The notes beneath the pieces are model-generated. The model was not told the DNA's origin. It did no database searches and saw nothing but the letters and a program-made list of their open reading frames with translations. A stretch of 64,000 bases of DNA from the NCBI GenBank assembly GCA_006226375.1, contig SBHC01000073.1, positions 1-64,000 on the forward strand, read 5' to 3'. The DNA comes from Deltaproteobacteria bacterium. Its GTDB lineage: Bacteria; Myxococcota_C; UBA6777. This document shows, piece after piece, positions 27,606 to 36,564 of this stretch. The translations under genes were made by a program, and so were the position numbers. Every line of letters begins with the position of its first letter. Position 1 is the first letter of the stretch.

Positions 27606-27720
27606 GGCAAGGTAAGCTTTGATCCCTTGGACTCCAAGCTCAATGGGACACTGCTGTTTTTTTGCTTTTTGCGACCCGAATTGTCCATAGTGAACCCGAC
27701 TACGATTTGGGAGACAAGGG

Positions 27721-28875
27721 ATGCGAAAAGATAGAGGGATCACACGAATAGGAAGTGACCCATGGTTGCTTGGGGTCACCATTCTGTTGTGTTTGTTTGG
27801 AGTTGTGATGATCTACTCCGCGACGCACAACATGGCATACGACAAATTTCACGACCCTCTCTTCTATTTAAAGAAGCATCTCTTCAGCTTGTTCATCGGA
27901 GGTGCTGGGCTTTATGCGTGCTCGTACATCCCTCTGCAGCGGATGAGGCAGTTCACCTTTCCCCTATTGTTGCTGGTCTTTGCGCTGCTCGTCCTTCTAC
28001 ATATTCCAGGCTTTGGTGTACGGGCTGGTGGTGCACTTCGGTGGTTGAAAATTGGTAGTTTCCGTGTGGGCCAACCCTCAGAGCTGGCCAAGTTAGCGAT
28101 GGTCTTGTACCTGGCTCACTCACTCGAACGCAAACAAAATGTGTTGCACCAGTTTTGGTACGGATACGTCCCTCATATCGTGGTGGCAGGCGGGATCGTG
28201 GTTTTGCTGATGGCACAGCCTGACTTCGGAACCTCCATGATGATTTTGACCCTGACAGTCGCGGTGTTGTTCGTGGCAGGGATTCCTTTCCGATACCTCG
28301 CCGGAAGCGCCATCCTGGCGTTGCCCGCAGTCTATATGCTGCTGGTTTCAAGCCCCTATCGATGGAGAAGGATCACAGCCTTCCTCAACCCCTTCGCCAA
28401 AGACAACATCCAGGGCGACGCCTACCAACTGGTACAGTCGTTGAAAGCATTTTCCAGCGGCGGCCTCACAGGAATGGGTCTTGGCTTTGGAAAACAAAAG
28501 CTCGGCTTTCTCCCCGAAGCCCACACGGACTTTATCTTTGCAGTATTGGGCGAAGAGTTGGGCCTGATTGGTGTGTATGTCTTTATGGGACTGATCCTGA
28601 TTCTTCTTTACCGAGGCTTCACCATCGCTTCTCGCTGCCCCAATTTGTTCGGTCGCTACCTCGCTTTTGGACTGACCTGTATGATTGGGATTCAGTCCCT
28701 CATCAACCTTGGTGTGGTCATGGGAAGTTTGCCCACCAAAGGAATGCCGCTCCCCTTCCTGTCTTTCGCAAGGACGTCTTTGATTGTCATGTTGATGGCT
28801 GTCGGAATCCTCTTACAAATTGAATACAACACCCGAATGATGGTCTTTAATCACGGCAAGACCCAACACGGTTGA
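27721..28875 (+). CDS. FtsW/RodA/SpoVE (SEDS) peptidoglycan polymerase
   Basis: Polytopic SEDS glycosyltransferase, about ten membrane segments, that polymerises lipid II. Conserved: ALRWLKIGSFRVGQPSELAKLAMVLYLAH, AQPDFGTSM, and FLPEAHTDFIFAVLGEELGLIG with the catalytic-site Asp. The C-terminal family block is PTKGMPLPFLSFARTSL; the usual SYGGSS is changed to SFARTS. The ALRWL/QPSELAK/LPTKG wording is closer to FtsW than RodA, but there is no dcw cluster here, so the assignment stays open. ATG 27721 directly follows ACAAGGG. Confidence 0.9.
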   Translation: MRKDRGITRIGSDPWLLGVTILLCLFGVVMIYSATHNMAYDKFHDPLFYLKKHLFSLFIGGAGLYACSYIPLQRMRQFTFPLLLLVFALLVLLHIPGFGVRAGGALRWLKIGSFRVGQPSELAKLAMVLYLAHSLERKQNVLHQFWYGYVPHIVVAGGIVVLLMAQPDFGTSMMILTLTVAVLFVAGIPFRYLAGSAILALPAVYMLLVSSPYRWRRITAFLNPFAKDNIQGDAYQLVQSLKAFSSGGLTGMGLGFGKQKLGFLPEAHTDFIFAVLGEELGLIGVYVFMGLILILLYRGFTIASRCPNLFGRYLAFGLTCMIGIQSLINLGVVMGSLPTKGMPLPFLSFARTSLIVMLMAVGILLQIEYNTRMMVFNHGKTQHG

Positions 28876-28899
28876 GAATCTTCCCTTCTACATGGAGCC

Positions 28900-30393
28900 T
28901 TATTTCACACCCCACACTTTGAGAGTGTTGTCGGAAAAGCCCGCCCCAACAAGCAGCCCTTGAGATGAAGAGACCGCGCTCAAGTTGGTCGTAAGTTGGC
29001 TCTTGGGGTCGAGGGTCCACACAACCGAAGCCCCTTGGGCCGATCGTCGAATGGCGCCGAGAGTTCTCCGATCTTGGGAGGGGATGAGAAGCTCAATCGC
29101 TCCATCCCCATCAAGATCTCCAGCGACGCCCATATCCAGGTTTCGGGAGCCAATCACATGGGAGGTGTAGCCTCTCGCTTCAGCAGCCACCGTGAGTTTG
29201 TCTCCAGCCCAGCGGAAAAACTCGGTGGGCCCGCCAATGTGTGGTGTGAGAACATCCACGATCTCCATTTCTCCACCAGGTCCAAAGGGTGCGACAGCCA
29301 GCTGATGCCTCCATCGGTTTCCCAGCCCAATCGCTGGTCCCTTCGCAAGCAAGGACCCGGACTCGCTATACAAGACGAGCTGGGCGCCTTGAGAGGCATT
29401 GCTCTGGGTTACAAGAATTTCTCGTGTCCCGTTCTTATCAACATCGACCCAGATCGGAGAGATCCCTTCCACAGCGGTTGGCGCAGGGATTGGAATGGTC
29501 TGAACAACCTTAAAAGAGGGCTTCGTCTCAACCAAGGAGATGCTTCCCGCTTCGATACCATCCCCAAGAACATTGTGTCCGTATCGGGTGGTCGCTCCTG
29601 TTAGAAGCAGGAGGCGTTCTCTTTCGTCCACAAGAATCCGGGCATCTGGAAGAGCGTTGAGTTTCAATCGTCCCAACTCTTTGTCCTTCCACAGCACCAA
29701 ATCCCCTTGTTGGTCGATGTACACAAAGCCCTGAAAGTTCGGCAAACGAACAGAATGGGTACCCTTGGATTGATTGGGGAGCAGTGGATTAACTTGAACG
29801 GCACCTTTCGTTGCAGTCAACGCCAAAGGCATGCCTGCTGGATATGTAGATACGTTCAAGGTTGTAGGTGTTAAGGTTCCACCGGAAAGAGTGAAACCTT
29901 GCAGCGTCCCCTCTTCGAGAGCAACGGCCCACAAAGGCCCGCCCGGCGTGGGAACGCTTACCACCCAAGCTGGAGGGCCTTTGAGCGAAGCGACCACAGG
30001 TTGTGACGAAGAGACTTTGCCTTGACCTGAAACCCAACGATTCCCGTTCGCCTTTTGGTACGTTAGGCCGACCGAATGTTGAACAATTTGAGGAGCATCA
30101 ACAACTTGTTCGGTTGGAGAAGTTTCTGGAGGGTCTTGAGGTTCAGAAACATCAGGAGAGGCGGATTCGACTACGGATTCAGAGGAAGCGTCTGCAAGAG
30201 TGGCTTTCTCTGGGCTGGCTTCGGGAGTTGCACCATCAGAACGATTGTCCGAAACCACTTCAACGCCACTCCCCACTTCTTTGAGTGAAGGTTCAACGTC
30301 AGGCTCTGTGATGGGCTGTGTGCTCGCACAACGAACCAAGAACAACAGCAGCAACAGCCAAGCAAGCAACAAACTCCGCAAACGAACCCCCAC
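28900..30393 (-). CDS. Lipoprotein with FG-GAP/VCBS-like repeats
   Basis: Lipoprotein signal ending LLFLVRC, then about 80 residues of acidic Ser/Glu/Pro linker, then a beta-propeller-like domain. Two calcium-loop motifs of the FG-GAP/VCBS type are visible: DVDKNGTREILV and AGDLDGDGAIELLIP. The last residues (SSQGLLVGAGFSDNTLKVWGVK) resemble a WD-like blade. Function unknown; probably displayed on the outer face. The start is uncertain: GTG 30393 lacks a ribosome site and TTG codons lie just inside. It is 18 bases downstream of the stop of the caspase-like gene on the same strand, so the two may be co-transcribed. Confidence 0.78.
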   Translation of the reverse strand: MGVRLRSLLLAWLLLLLFLVRCASTQPITEPDVEPSLKEVGSGVEVVSDNRSDGATPEASPEKATLADASSESVVESASPDVSEPQDPPETSPTEQVVDAPQIVQHSVGLTYQKANGNRWVSGQGKVSSSQPVVASLKGPPAWVVSVPTPGGPLWAVALEEGTLQGFTLSGGTLTPTTLNVSTYPAGMPLALTATKGAVQVNPLLPNQSKGTHSVRLPNFQGFVYIDQQGDLVLWKDKELGRLKLNALPDARILVDERERLLLLTGATTRYGHNVLGDGIEAGSISLVETKPSFKVVQTIPIPAPTAVEGISPIWVDVDKNGTREILVTQSNASQGAQLVLYSESGSLLAKGPAIGLGNRWRHQLAVAPFGPGGEMEIVDVLTPHIGGPTEFFRWAGDKLTVAAEARGYTSHVIGSRNLDMGVAGDLDGDGAIELLIPSQDRRTLGAIRRSAQGASVVWTLDPKSQLTTNLSAVSSSQGLLVGAGFSDNTLKVWGVK

Positions 30394-30411
30394 TTATGAA
30401 ACGTAACGTGT

Positions 30412-33060
30412 TTACAGTTCGCGTTGCAACAAAGACTCAATTTGCCGCATGGAGTCTTCGTCGAAACGTCGGATGTGAAGCAACACAGTACCATCAGGTT
30501 TAAACAAGATAACCTGAGGAATGGTGCTGATCCGGAACCGACGGGACAGAGAACTTCGGCTGTCGATGGCCATTTTGAAGGGAAACCGACGTCCCCACTT
30601 CCGTTTAAAAGGGCGAAGCATCGACGGACCATCAGAGGTTACAGCAAAGATCTTTAGACCTTTCCTTCGGTACTTCCGTCGAATCTTGCGAAGAATGGGG
30701 ACCAAAGCTTTGCAGCCTTCGCACCAGGTAGCCCAGAAGAAGGCCATCGAAACCCCCTTCGAAGCAGGAAAGGTGATGTTGTTTCCACTCAACGACTTGA
30801 GCTTGGCGGAACCAGAAGGAGACTTGCGTCGTCTCGGTCGCCCCTTGTGATGTTTCTTCTTGTTGAGGCCAAACACTCTAGTGTCGGGTTCCAGATCGAT
30901 CTCCCAGCCTGGGTCCCGTTGGGTTGGAAAGTTTGGAGCTTGGTTCGGGTCAAAGTGGGGAGTCCCGTTGTCATCACCCTGGGGTTGCGATGGAGCCGCC
31001 GCCACAACTTGTTGGTCGAGCTTCTTCAGCCTAACCTTCAGCGTCACCATCTTACTGTTGCGCTGAACAAGGAAGAAAGCCTTCTTCCCTGATGGAGACA
31101 ACATCACCATGTCACGGACTTCGTTGTCGAGTTTCAGCATCCGGCCGCCCACAGCAACAATGATATCACCGACCTGGAGTCCACCTTGATCTGCGGGAGA
31201 GCCAACCGTTAGCGAATTCACGAGAACTGCACCAGGAGCGAGCTTTTCAAACCGTGAGTTCCAACCAGGAGGAGCAGCCTGAAAGCCAATCCCCAGCCAG
31301 GATGGGAACAAAGAGGCGAGCGCGATTTTGGGCAGTTTTCTTGGTTCAGTGGGTTCTTGAACGTTCCCTTCGGCCAACAACATCCCTTTGACTTTTCTGG
31401 TGCCGATGGGGGTGCGTTCGCAAGTCAACAGGTTGTTAAGGTTACGGAGGTGACGCTTGCTCTTGCCTTGTCGAAGGTACTCAAGGCCGGCGATCCGGGT
31501 CAAACGCTTGGCGACACGAAGAAGAGCTGCTTCATGAGTGAACAACAAGTGAATCTTTTGGGTTACTTTTTCGTAGCGACCATGAAGTCGGGTCAGGCGC
31601 TTTTTGAGATAAGGCTGGCGCTCCAAATAACGCAGGTAAGCCTTGTGTAACTTCGTGCCCATTTTTCGGGTTAGACCGTCAATTTCGGGACGATTAAGCT
31701 CATACTCTACACCACGTGCAACGCTTGGATGAGAGCGATAAAATCGCATCAAAGTCCCTTGTTGAACTTCCTTCCAGACCTGACTCCAGACCGTATCCAG
31801 TTGTTTGACTTGCTGGATGATTCCCCGTGTCTCTTTGACATCTTTCCACACGCTTCGGAGGGACTCGTACTTGCGCAGATAGAAGGTCTTTTCGATAGAG
31901 CGAAGCAAAACAATCTCCGACTGCAACGAAGCCGGAGGATTTTTCCACACCTTGGTCAGCCAACGGTCGACGCCACGAACCCAAGAGCCGCGAAGTTTTC
32001 TGTACTTTCGCTTGAGCATATCTTCCAGATAAATGTCAGACGTCGAGATGGGAACATCGGGGGTGAGGTCTTGGGTAAGGACCTTGTGATGTGCCTCTTC
32101 GTAGGTGTTCGCACGCCGCATCGCCCGAATGACTCGGTAGGCATGGCCCACCCGGTTTTTGGTGGCAGTCTCTGGAAAACAGCCATACGCTTCCCGGTTG
32201 GCGACAGTGGAGAAGAAACCACATCGGTTTCCGTGCACTTGCCAATTTGGTCGATACAAGAGGTTGGCAAATCCACCGGAGTAACATTGTGACATCACAG
32301 AGATGATACGGGTGCGAGAGCCCAGTTTTTCCATCATTCGCCGGAGGGATGCGACGTTAAGTTGTTCGCGCCAAAGCTCAATTTTGTTACCCCAGGGTCC
32401 ACGGCCTTTGGTTCCATGATCCGTGACAAACATCAAAACAGTTGAGGAATCTTTGCGCGCTTTAACTTTCCGAGCCAAGGCTGAGAACCCTTTGTCGAGG
32501 GCGATCTTACGAGCTGGCATCATCCTCGCGCCCTCTAACGTCGTGTTGACTTGCTGCATCGGGTCCAAGAGCTGCCACTCAGGAAGCTGCTGCCACAACC
32601 AAGCCATGGGTAACGCCTTGGACAAGACCTGATCGGGCTGAGGGTTCTCTCCGTCGGAGGAAAAGATCTGGATACGGCTCGACGCAAGACCTCTTTTGAG
32701 GAGAAGCTCTCGCATCATTCGAATGTGCAGATGGTGTGAAAAATAATTGCTGCTAGTTTCACCGCCACCATTTAGAAGAATCGCATCGGTCAGAGGGCCG
32801 CGCTGTTTTTTGCCGAGGTTGAGAAGTGGCTTGAGGCGCTTGGGCTCCGTATAAAATTTGTTTTCACTAACAGGTGTAGCCATCCGCGCGCTGGGTTCAA
32901 ACCGAGGGTCTGACTGATGATTCCGCATCAACCATTGGGTCGAGCCCCACACACCAAGCCCCACACCTCCAACAAACAAGAGGATGGAAAGGCCAAGTAA
33001 CTTCATACGCTTGGCAGAGTTGGAAGACGTCGTAGAAGTTGTTGATGGGTCTTGCATCAT
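30412..33060 (-). CDS. Membrane-anchored caspase-like peptidase fused to PDZ and thioredoxin (TlpA-like) domains
   Basis: Numbering from ATG 33060, which has AAGGAG upstream (an ATG at 33108 has none). Membrane anchor at about 21-42. Residues about 85-330 resemble the caspase/legumain fold (clan CD): the His dyad motif MFVTDHGTKGRGPWGN (His 215) and the Cys motif IISVMSQCYSGGFAN (Cys 259). Then about 240 helical residues, a PDZ domain (about 588-680; GSPADQGGLQVGDIIVAVGG), a Gln/Pro linker, and a TlpA-like thioredoxin domain (about 755-882) with WATWCEGCK (Cys 780 and 783) and cis-Pro motif TIPQ. The C-terminal domains should be periplasmic. The combination is not one I know. Confidence 0.87.
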   Translation of the reverse strand: MMQDPSTTSTTSSNSAKRMKLLGLSILLFVGGVGLGVWGSTQWLMRNHQSDPRFEPSARMATPVSENKFYTEPKRLKPLLNLGKKQRGPLTDAILLNGGGETSSNYFSHHLHIRMMRELLLKRGLASSRIQIFSSDGENPQPDQVLSKALPMAWLWQQLPEWQLLDPMQQVNTTLEGARMMPARKIALDKGFSALARKVKARKDSSTVLMFVTDHGTKGRGPWGNKIELWREQLNVASLRRMMEKLGSRTRIISVMSQCYSGGFANLLYRPNWQVHGNRCGFFSTVANREAYGCFPETATKNRVGHAYRVIRAMRRANTYEEAHHKVLTQDLTPDVPISTSDIYLEDMLKRKYRKLRGSWVRGVDRWLTKVWKNPPASLQSEIVLLRSIEKTFYLRKYESLRSVWKDVKETRGIIQQVKQLDTVWSQVWKEVQQGTLMRFYRSHPSVARGVEYELNRPEIDGLTRKMGTKLHKAYLRYLERQPYLKKRLTRLHGRYEKVTQKIHLLFTHEAALLRVAKRLTRIAGLEYLRQGKSKRHLRNLNNLLTCERTPIGTRKVKGMLLAEGNVQEPTEPRKLPKIALASLFPSWLGIGFQAAPPGWNSRFEKLAPGAVLVNSLTVGSPADQGGLQVGDIIVAVGGRMLKLDNEVRDMVMLSPSGKKAFFLVQRNSKMVTLKVRLKKLDQQVVAAAPSQPQGDDNGTPHFDPNQAPNFPTQRDPGWEIDLEPDTRVFGLNKKKHHKGRPRRRKSPSGSAKLKSLSGNNITFPASKGVSMAFFWATWCEGCKALVPILRKIRRKYRRKGLKIFAVTSDGPSMLRPFKRKWGRRFPFKMAIDSRSSLSRRFRISTIPQVILFKPDGTVLLHIRRFDEDSMRQIESLLQREL

Positions 33061-33466
33061 ACCGCTTGTTTCTCCTTGGAAGAAAGACTGGCCCACAGAC
33101 TCGCCCATAACAAGACATTTGGAAGGGCTTATTCCCTTTCAAGCTCTCCACTATAGAATAGACACGATCGCTCAAAGACAAAACATTCTTGTCCTTCTTC
33201 CCACTTGGAACCGGCGCAGGTTCTGTGGTAGAGTACAGGCTCGGAGTCGTGCAAGGGCACCAGCCCAAGCCGATTTCCCCTTCTTTTTGAGTGAGATACG
33301 ACAACGAAGTTTTTAGGATGAGAAACATTTTCACAGCCCTAGCGTTTTAAACGACGTCATGGTTGTCCGAAAACTTCGTGAAAAGATGGATCGATCTTCG
33401 TTTTCATACGTACTCACGAAAAGAAGCAGCCCCAAGCCCCGGAAGTTGATTGTGGAGAGTTTGAGG
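33061..33466. other. Divergent intergenic region
   Basis: About 400 bases between the caspase-like gene and the small lipoprotein gene. It must hold both promoters. Open frames on the plus strand start at 33359 but lack ribosome sites. No clear promoter pair, hairpin or RNA was recognised. Confidence 0.4.
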
Positions 33467-33880
33467 ATGAAGTGGTTGTTTCGTTTGGGTAGCCTAATTG
33501 GCCTTGGCTTGCTTGTTGGGATGGGTTCTGTCGCCTGCACAGGTAGCAGTGATGTTGGCAAAGAATGCCCTCTCACCTTGGAGGCTAGCAAGAAGAACCT
33601 GCAAGAACTTGGGAATGAAGCTCGTATTGTGGAGCCCTCGTTCGATTGCGAGTTTACGTACTGCATCGCAAATTATTACGATGCCAACAATCCGGACAAA
33701 GGGTACTGCACGCGCATCTGCAATGCAGTGACAGACTGTCCAGACAGTACAAATTATGTATGCGAACCCTTTATACAGGTGGAACAGCTTCCTGACGACT
33801 ACAAAGGTCTAGCAGAATTGGTAGGGCAGAAACTTTGCTTAAAAGTGCCTCCCAGCCAGAACCAGCAGACGAACCAGTAA
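33467..33880 (+). CDS. Small Cys-containing lipoprotein
   Basis: A 137-residue product with a type II signal peptide ending GMGSVAC. The mature protein has eight further cysteines, with FDCEFTYCIANYYDANNPDKGYCTRICNAVTDCPDSTNYVC resembling the small disulfide-rich modules common in myxobacterial secreted proteins. ATG 33467 is preceded by GGAGAGTTTGAGG; the upstream ATG at 33359 has none. It lies 15 bases before the AgmX/GltJ-like gene and is probably its operon partner. Confidence 0.75.
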   Translation: MKWLFRLGSLIGLGLLVGMGSVACTGSSDVGKECPLTLEASKKNLQELGNEARIVEPSFDCEFTYCIANYYDANNPDKGYCTRICNAVTDCPDSTNYVCEPFIQVEQLPDDYKGLAELVGQKLCLKVPPSQNQQTNQ

Positions 33881-33895
33881 AGGAGAGGCTCTCTC

Positions 33896-36148
33896 ATGAG
33901 AATCCGCTGCGAAAACTGTGGCGCCAAATACTCCATATCGGAAGACTTGCTCAAGAAAAAGTTGACCAAGTTCCGGTGCAAGAAGTGCCAGCATGTGATG
34001 GTTGTTCGTGCGCCGGAGTCCGAGGAGTTACAGGCTGCTGCTCCTGCCCAAGCGCCCGCACAGGCGGCACCTCAGGGTCCGTACGAAGGAGCCACCCAGA
34101 TCGCGACCAGCCCTCCCCGCTCTGAGACAGCTCCACAAGGCAACGCTGCTGGTTACGCTGCCCAACAACCTGTGGCAGCCTATGGTGGTCAAACAGCTGT
34201 GGAGGAAGACATCTTTGCAGGTAACGATACAGCTGCCGTGCCGCAAACATTCGGCACAGAAGCTGCACCACCTGCGTCCATGAGCCAAACGGACCAAGCC
34301 CTCGAAGACGAATTTGAGCAAGCGTTCCAGGAGCAGGAAGAAGAGGCCACTCAGGTCCGTCGTGCTCCCACGGCTCCAGCCCACCCCGACATTGCGCCTA
34401 ACCACCAAGAGCAAGGTCTTGTACCCTTGAGCCAGCTTCGTGCCCAAGCCGTACAAGAAGCCAAAGAAGTGGAAGGGGTCGACACCAAAGTTTTCAGCAT
34501 CAACGCGTTGGAGACCTTGCGGAAAGAACGCCGCACCGCTCAACAAAGCAGAGAAGAAGAACTTCGCAAGAAACGGGCGGAAACAGGCCAAGTCGGTCGT
34601 TGGCATGGTGGAGGCGAAGCAGCAGCACCTCCAGCGCAAGTCAAAGCTGAGTGGTACATCATTGTGAACGAGCAGCAAACAGGTCCTCTGACGTTTGCTG
34701 ATGTAAAAAACATGATCAAAGCCGGCGAGTTGACAGGCGAAAGTCATATCTGGAAAGAAGACTTTAGCGACTGGCGGGCGATCAGCGCGGTTCCATCCTT
34801 TATGGCAACTCTCAACAGCATGGGGATTGCCGAACCGAAGCCAGCGGCGCCGCCGCCTCCACCGGGATCGTCGTCTTCGTTGCCTTCTGCCCCATCGCGC
34901 CCTTCTTTGACTGCCGCCCCTGCTTTCAGCAACGGCGGAGCCTCCAGCGGTGGGCTTTCGTTGGCGCCTTCTCCCTCGTCGCGGCCAGGTGACTTGTTCT
35001 CCTTGGCCAACCAGGAGATGACCAACATTACACGCAAGCCCACGTCAGCGACGGCTGCGTTGCTTGCAGAGCCTGAGCCCTCGTCCCAAGCTGGTCCAGC
35101 CTTTCCTACGGGTGCCCATGCAGGCTTTGGAACCCCCGCTCCAAGTAGCACCTACCAACCAACAGGTGCTTATCCTGGCGCTTTCAGTTCATCATTGACA
35201 GAAACCAAAGACAGCAACTCTACCGTTAAATATGTCATCATTGGCGCTGTTGTTGTCGTGTTGTTGGTCCTTGCTGGCAGCGGATTCGCCATCTATTCGA
35301 TGATGAACCGCGAGACCCCCAAGCCTACAAACAACACATTGGCCCAGAAGCAGGGAGTGCCCACTCCGCCTCCCCAAGCTCAACCTCGTAAACTTGCGAT
35401 GTTGCCGAAGAACCCACCCCGAACCAATGCTGTGCAGCCTCGTCCTCAGCCGGTTCGTGTCGTGGTTCCAGCCAAACGGCCGACACCAGCGGCGACCAAC
35501 GATGATGATAACACCCCGGAAAAACGTACGGCTCCCGTCAAACGACGTCGCCGTCGCGCCCGTCGAGTCCGTCGCCGTAGACGAAGAGTTCGACGTCGCA
35601 GGAGAAGAACCCGTCGTCGTAGAAGAACCGTGGCACGATACGTTCCACCTCGACAACGCTCTGATAGCTCGGTTGCGCCCCCACCACCGCCACCTCCCGG
35701 AGGTGACGCTCCTCCCCCACCACCGCCACCTCCCGGCGGAGATGCTCCCCCCCTTCCCCCAGGTGGAGGAGGTGGAAGCAAAGGAAAATCCGGCTTAAAC
35801 GACGCCGAATTGGGTAGTATTCTTGGTGGCGGCGGTGCACGTAGACGTCCACCTCCACCACCTCGCAGCAACCTCCCAACAACGCTGCGCAAGAGCCAAG
35901 TGGCTTCGGTCATTCGCAGCAAAGGCTACACCATCAACAACTGCCAGGAAAAGTATGGCAGCGGCGTTTCTGGAATCACTGTTAGCTGGGTCATCCAGCG
36001 CAGTGGCCGTCCCTCTAGCATCCAAGTGAGCGGAACGTCCAACGGTCGCTTCAAACGATGCGTTCGCAGTGCTGTTGGCAAATGGCGTTTCCCACGCTTC
36101 AGCGGAAGCCCCATCGACATTGGCGGTGTCCCCTTCCAATTCAATTAA
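33896..36148 (+). CDS. AgmX/GltJ-like protein: zinc ribbon, GYF_2, membrane segment, Arg/Pro-rich linker, AgmX C-terminal domain
   Basis: Residues 1-40 are an MJ0042-type zinc ribbon with Cys 5, 8, 28 and 31. A GYF_2-like domain occupies about 251-300 (EWYIIVNEQQTGPLTFADVKNMI). One membrane segment lies at about 445-467. The outer part has an Arg-rich run (about 548-585), poly-Pro/Gly repeats (about 595-635), and a TonB/AgmX-type C-terminus (about 657-750). This order matches GltJ (AgmX) of Myxococcus xanthus, where the zinc ribbon contacts MglA and the system drives gliding focal adhesions. No other glt/agl genes are in the window, so the role here (motility or other polar assembly) is inferred. 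ATG 33896 follows AAAGGAGAGG. Confidence 0.88.
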   Translation: MRIRCENCGAKYSISEDLLKKKLTKFRCKKCQHVMVVRAPESEELQAAAPAQAPAQAAPQGPYEGATQIATSPPRSETAPQGNAAGYAAQQPVAAYGGQTAVEEDIFAGNDTAAVPQTFGTEAAPPASMSQTDQALEDEFEQAFQEQEEEATQVRRAPTAPAHPDIAPNHQEQGLVPLSQLRAQAVQEAKEVEGVDTKVFSINALETLRKERRTAQQSREEELRKKRAETGQVGRWHGGGEAAAPPAQVKAEWYIIVNEQQTGPLTFADVKNMIKAGELTGESHIWKEDFSDWRAISAVPSFMATLNSMGIAEPKPAAPPPPPGSSSSLPSAPSRPSLTAAPAFSNGGASSGGLSLAPSPSSRPGDLFSLANQEMTNITRKPTSATAALLAEPEPSSQAGPAFPTGAHAGFGTPAPSSTYQPTGAYPGAFSSSLTETKDSNSTVKYVIIGAVVVVLLVLAGSGFAIYSMMNRETPKPTNNTLAQKQGVPTPPPQAQPRKLAMLPKNPPRTNAVQPRPQPVRVVVPAKRPTPAATNDDDNTPEKRTAPVKRRRRRARRVRRRRRRVRRRRRRTRRRRRTVARYVPPRQRSDSSVAPPPPPPPGGDAPPPPPPPPGGDAPPLPPGGGGGSKGKSGLNDAELGSILGGGGARRRPPPPPRSNLPTTLRKSQVASVIRSKGYTINNCQEKYGSGVSGITVSWVIQRSGRPSSIQVSGTSNGRFKRCVRSAVGKWRFPRFSGSPIDIGGVPFQFN

Positions 36149-36564
36149 GCACAACGTTCCCTTAAGTTCACCCATCCCCCGTTATCCATCTCCTCCGAGA
36201 TCCACCATCCCATTCATCCGATCCTTCCATTCAAAACACCCATATCACCCGATTTCCGATGATGTGTTTCCCCACACCAACACAACCAGTCCATCGGAAT
36301 GTTCAAATCAACACCTAGGATTGATTTCAATCCCAGGTCATCGTAATCAATCCTAGGTCATCGTCATCCATCCCATGTCATCGTCATACATCCCACGTCA
36401 TCACCCAGCAATAGGAACGATGTCGAATAAACAGGAACGATGTCGATATGTATGGAAGCAGGATGCACGTGGATGGATGTAGCAAAGAAGGTAAAAATGT
36501 AGGAGTCAGAAAGAAAAAAGGATTGGAATAGGGACCCAGGACAGGAAGGGAAGAGAGGGAGGAA
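36149..36564. other. Gene-free interval with short tandem repeats
   Basis: Between the convergent AgmX-like and ftsY genes. It holds the 20-bp tandem array described separately, and two copies of AGGAACGATGTCGA (about 36413 and 36433), also spaced 20 bases apart. No gene or terminator seen. Confidence 0.6.
36329..36404. repeat. 20-bp tandem repeat array
   Basis: Three full and one partial copies of a unit like TCGTCATCCATCCCATGTCA (36341-36360, 36361-36380, 36381-36400, with a partial copy before). The period is exactly 20 with a few substitutions. Confidence 0.8.
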
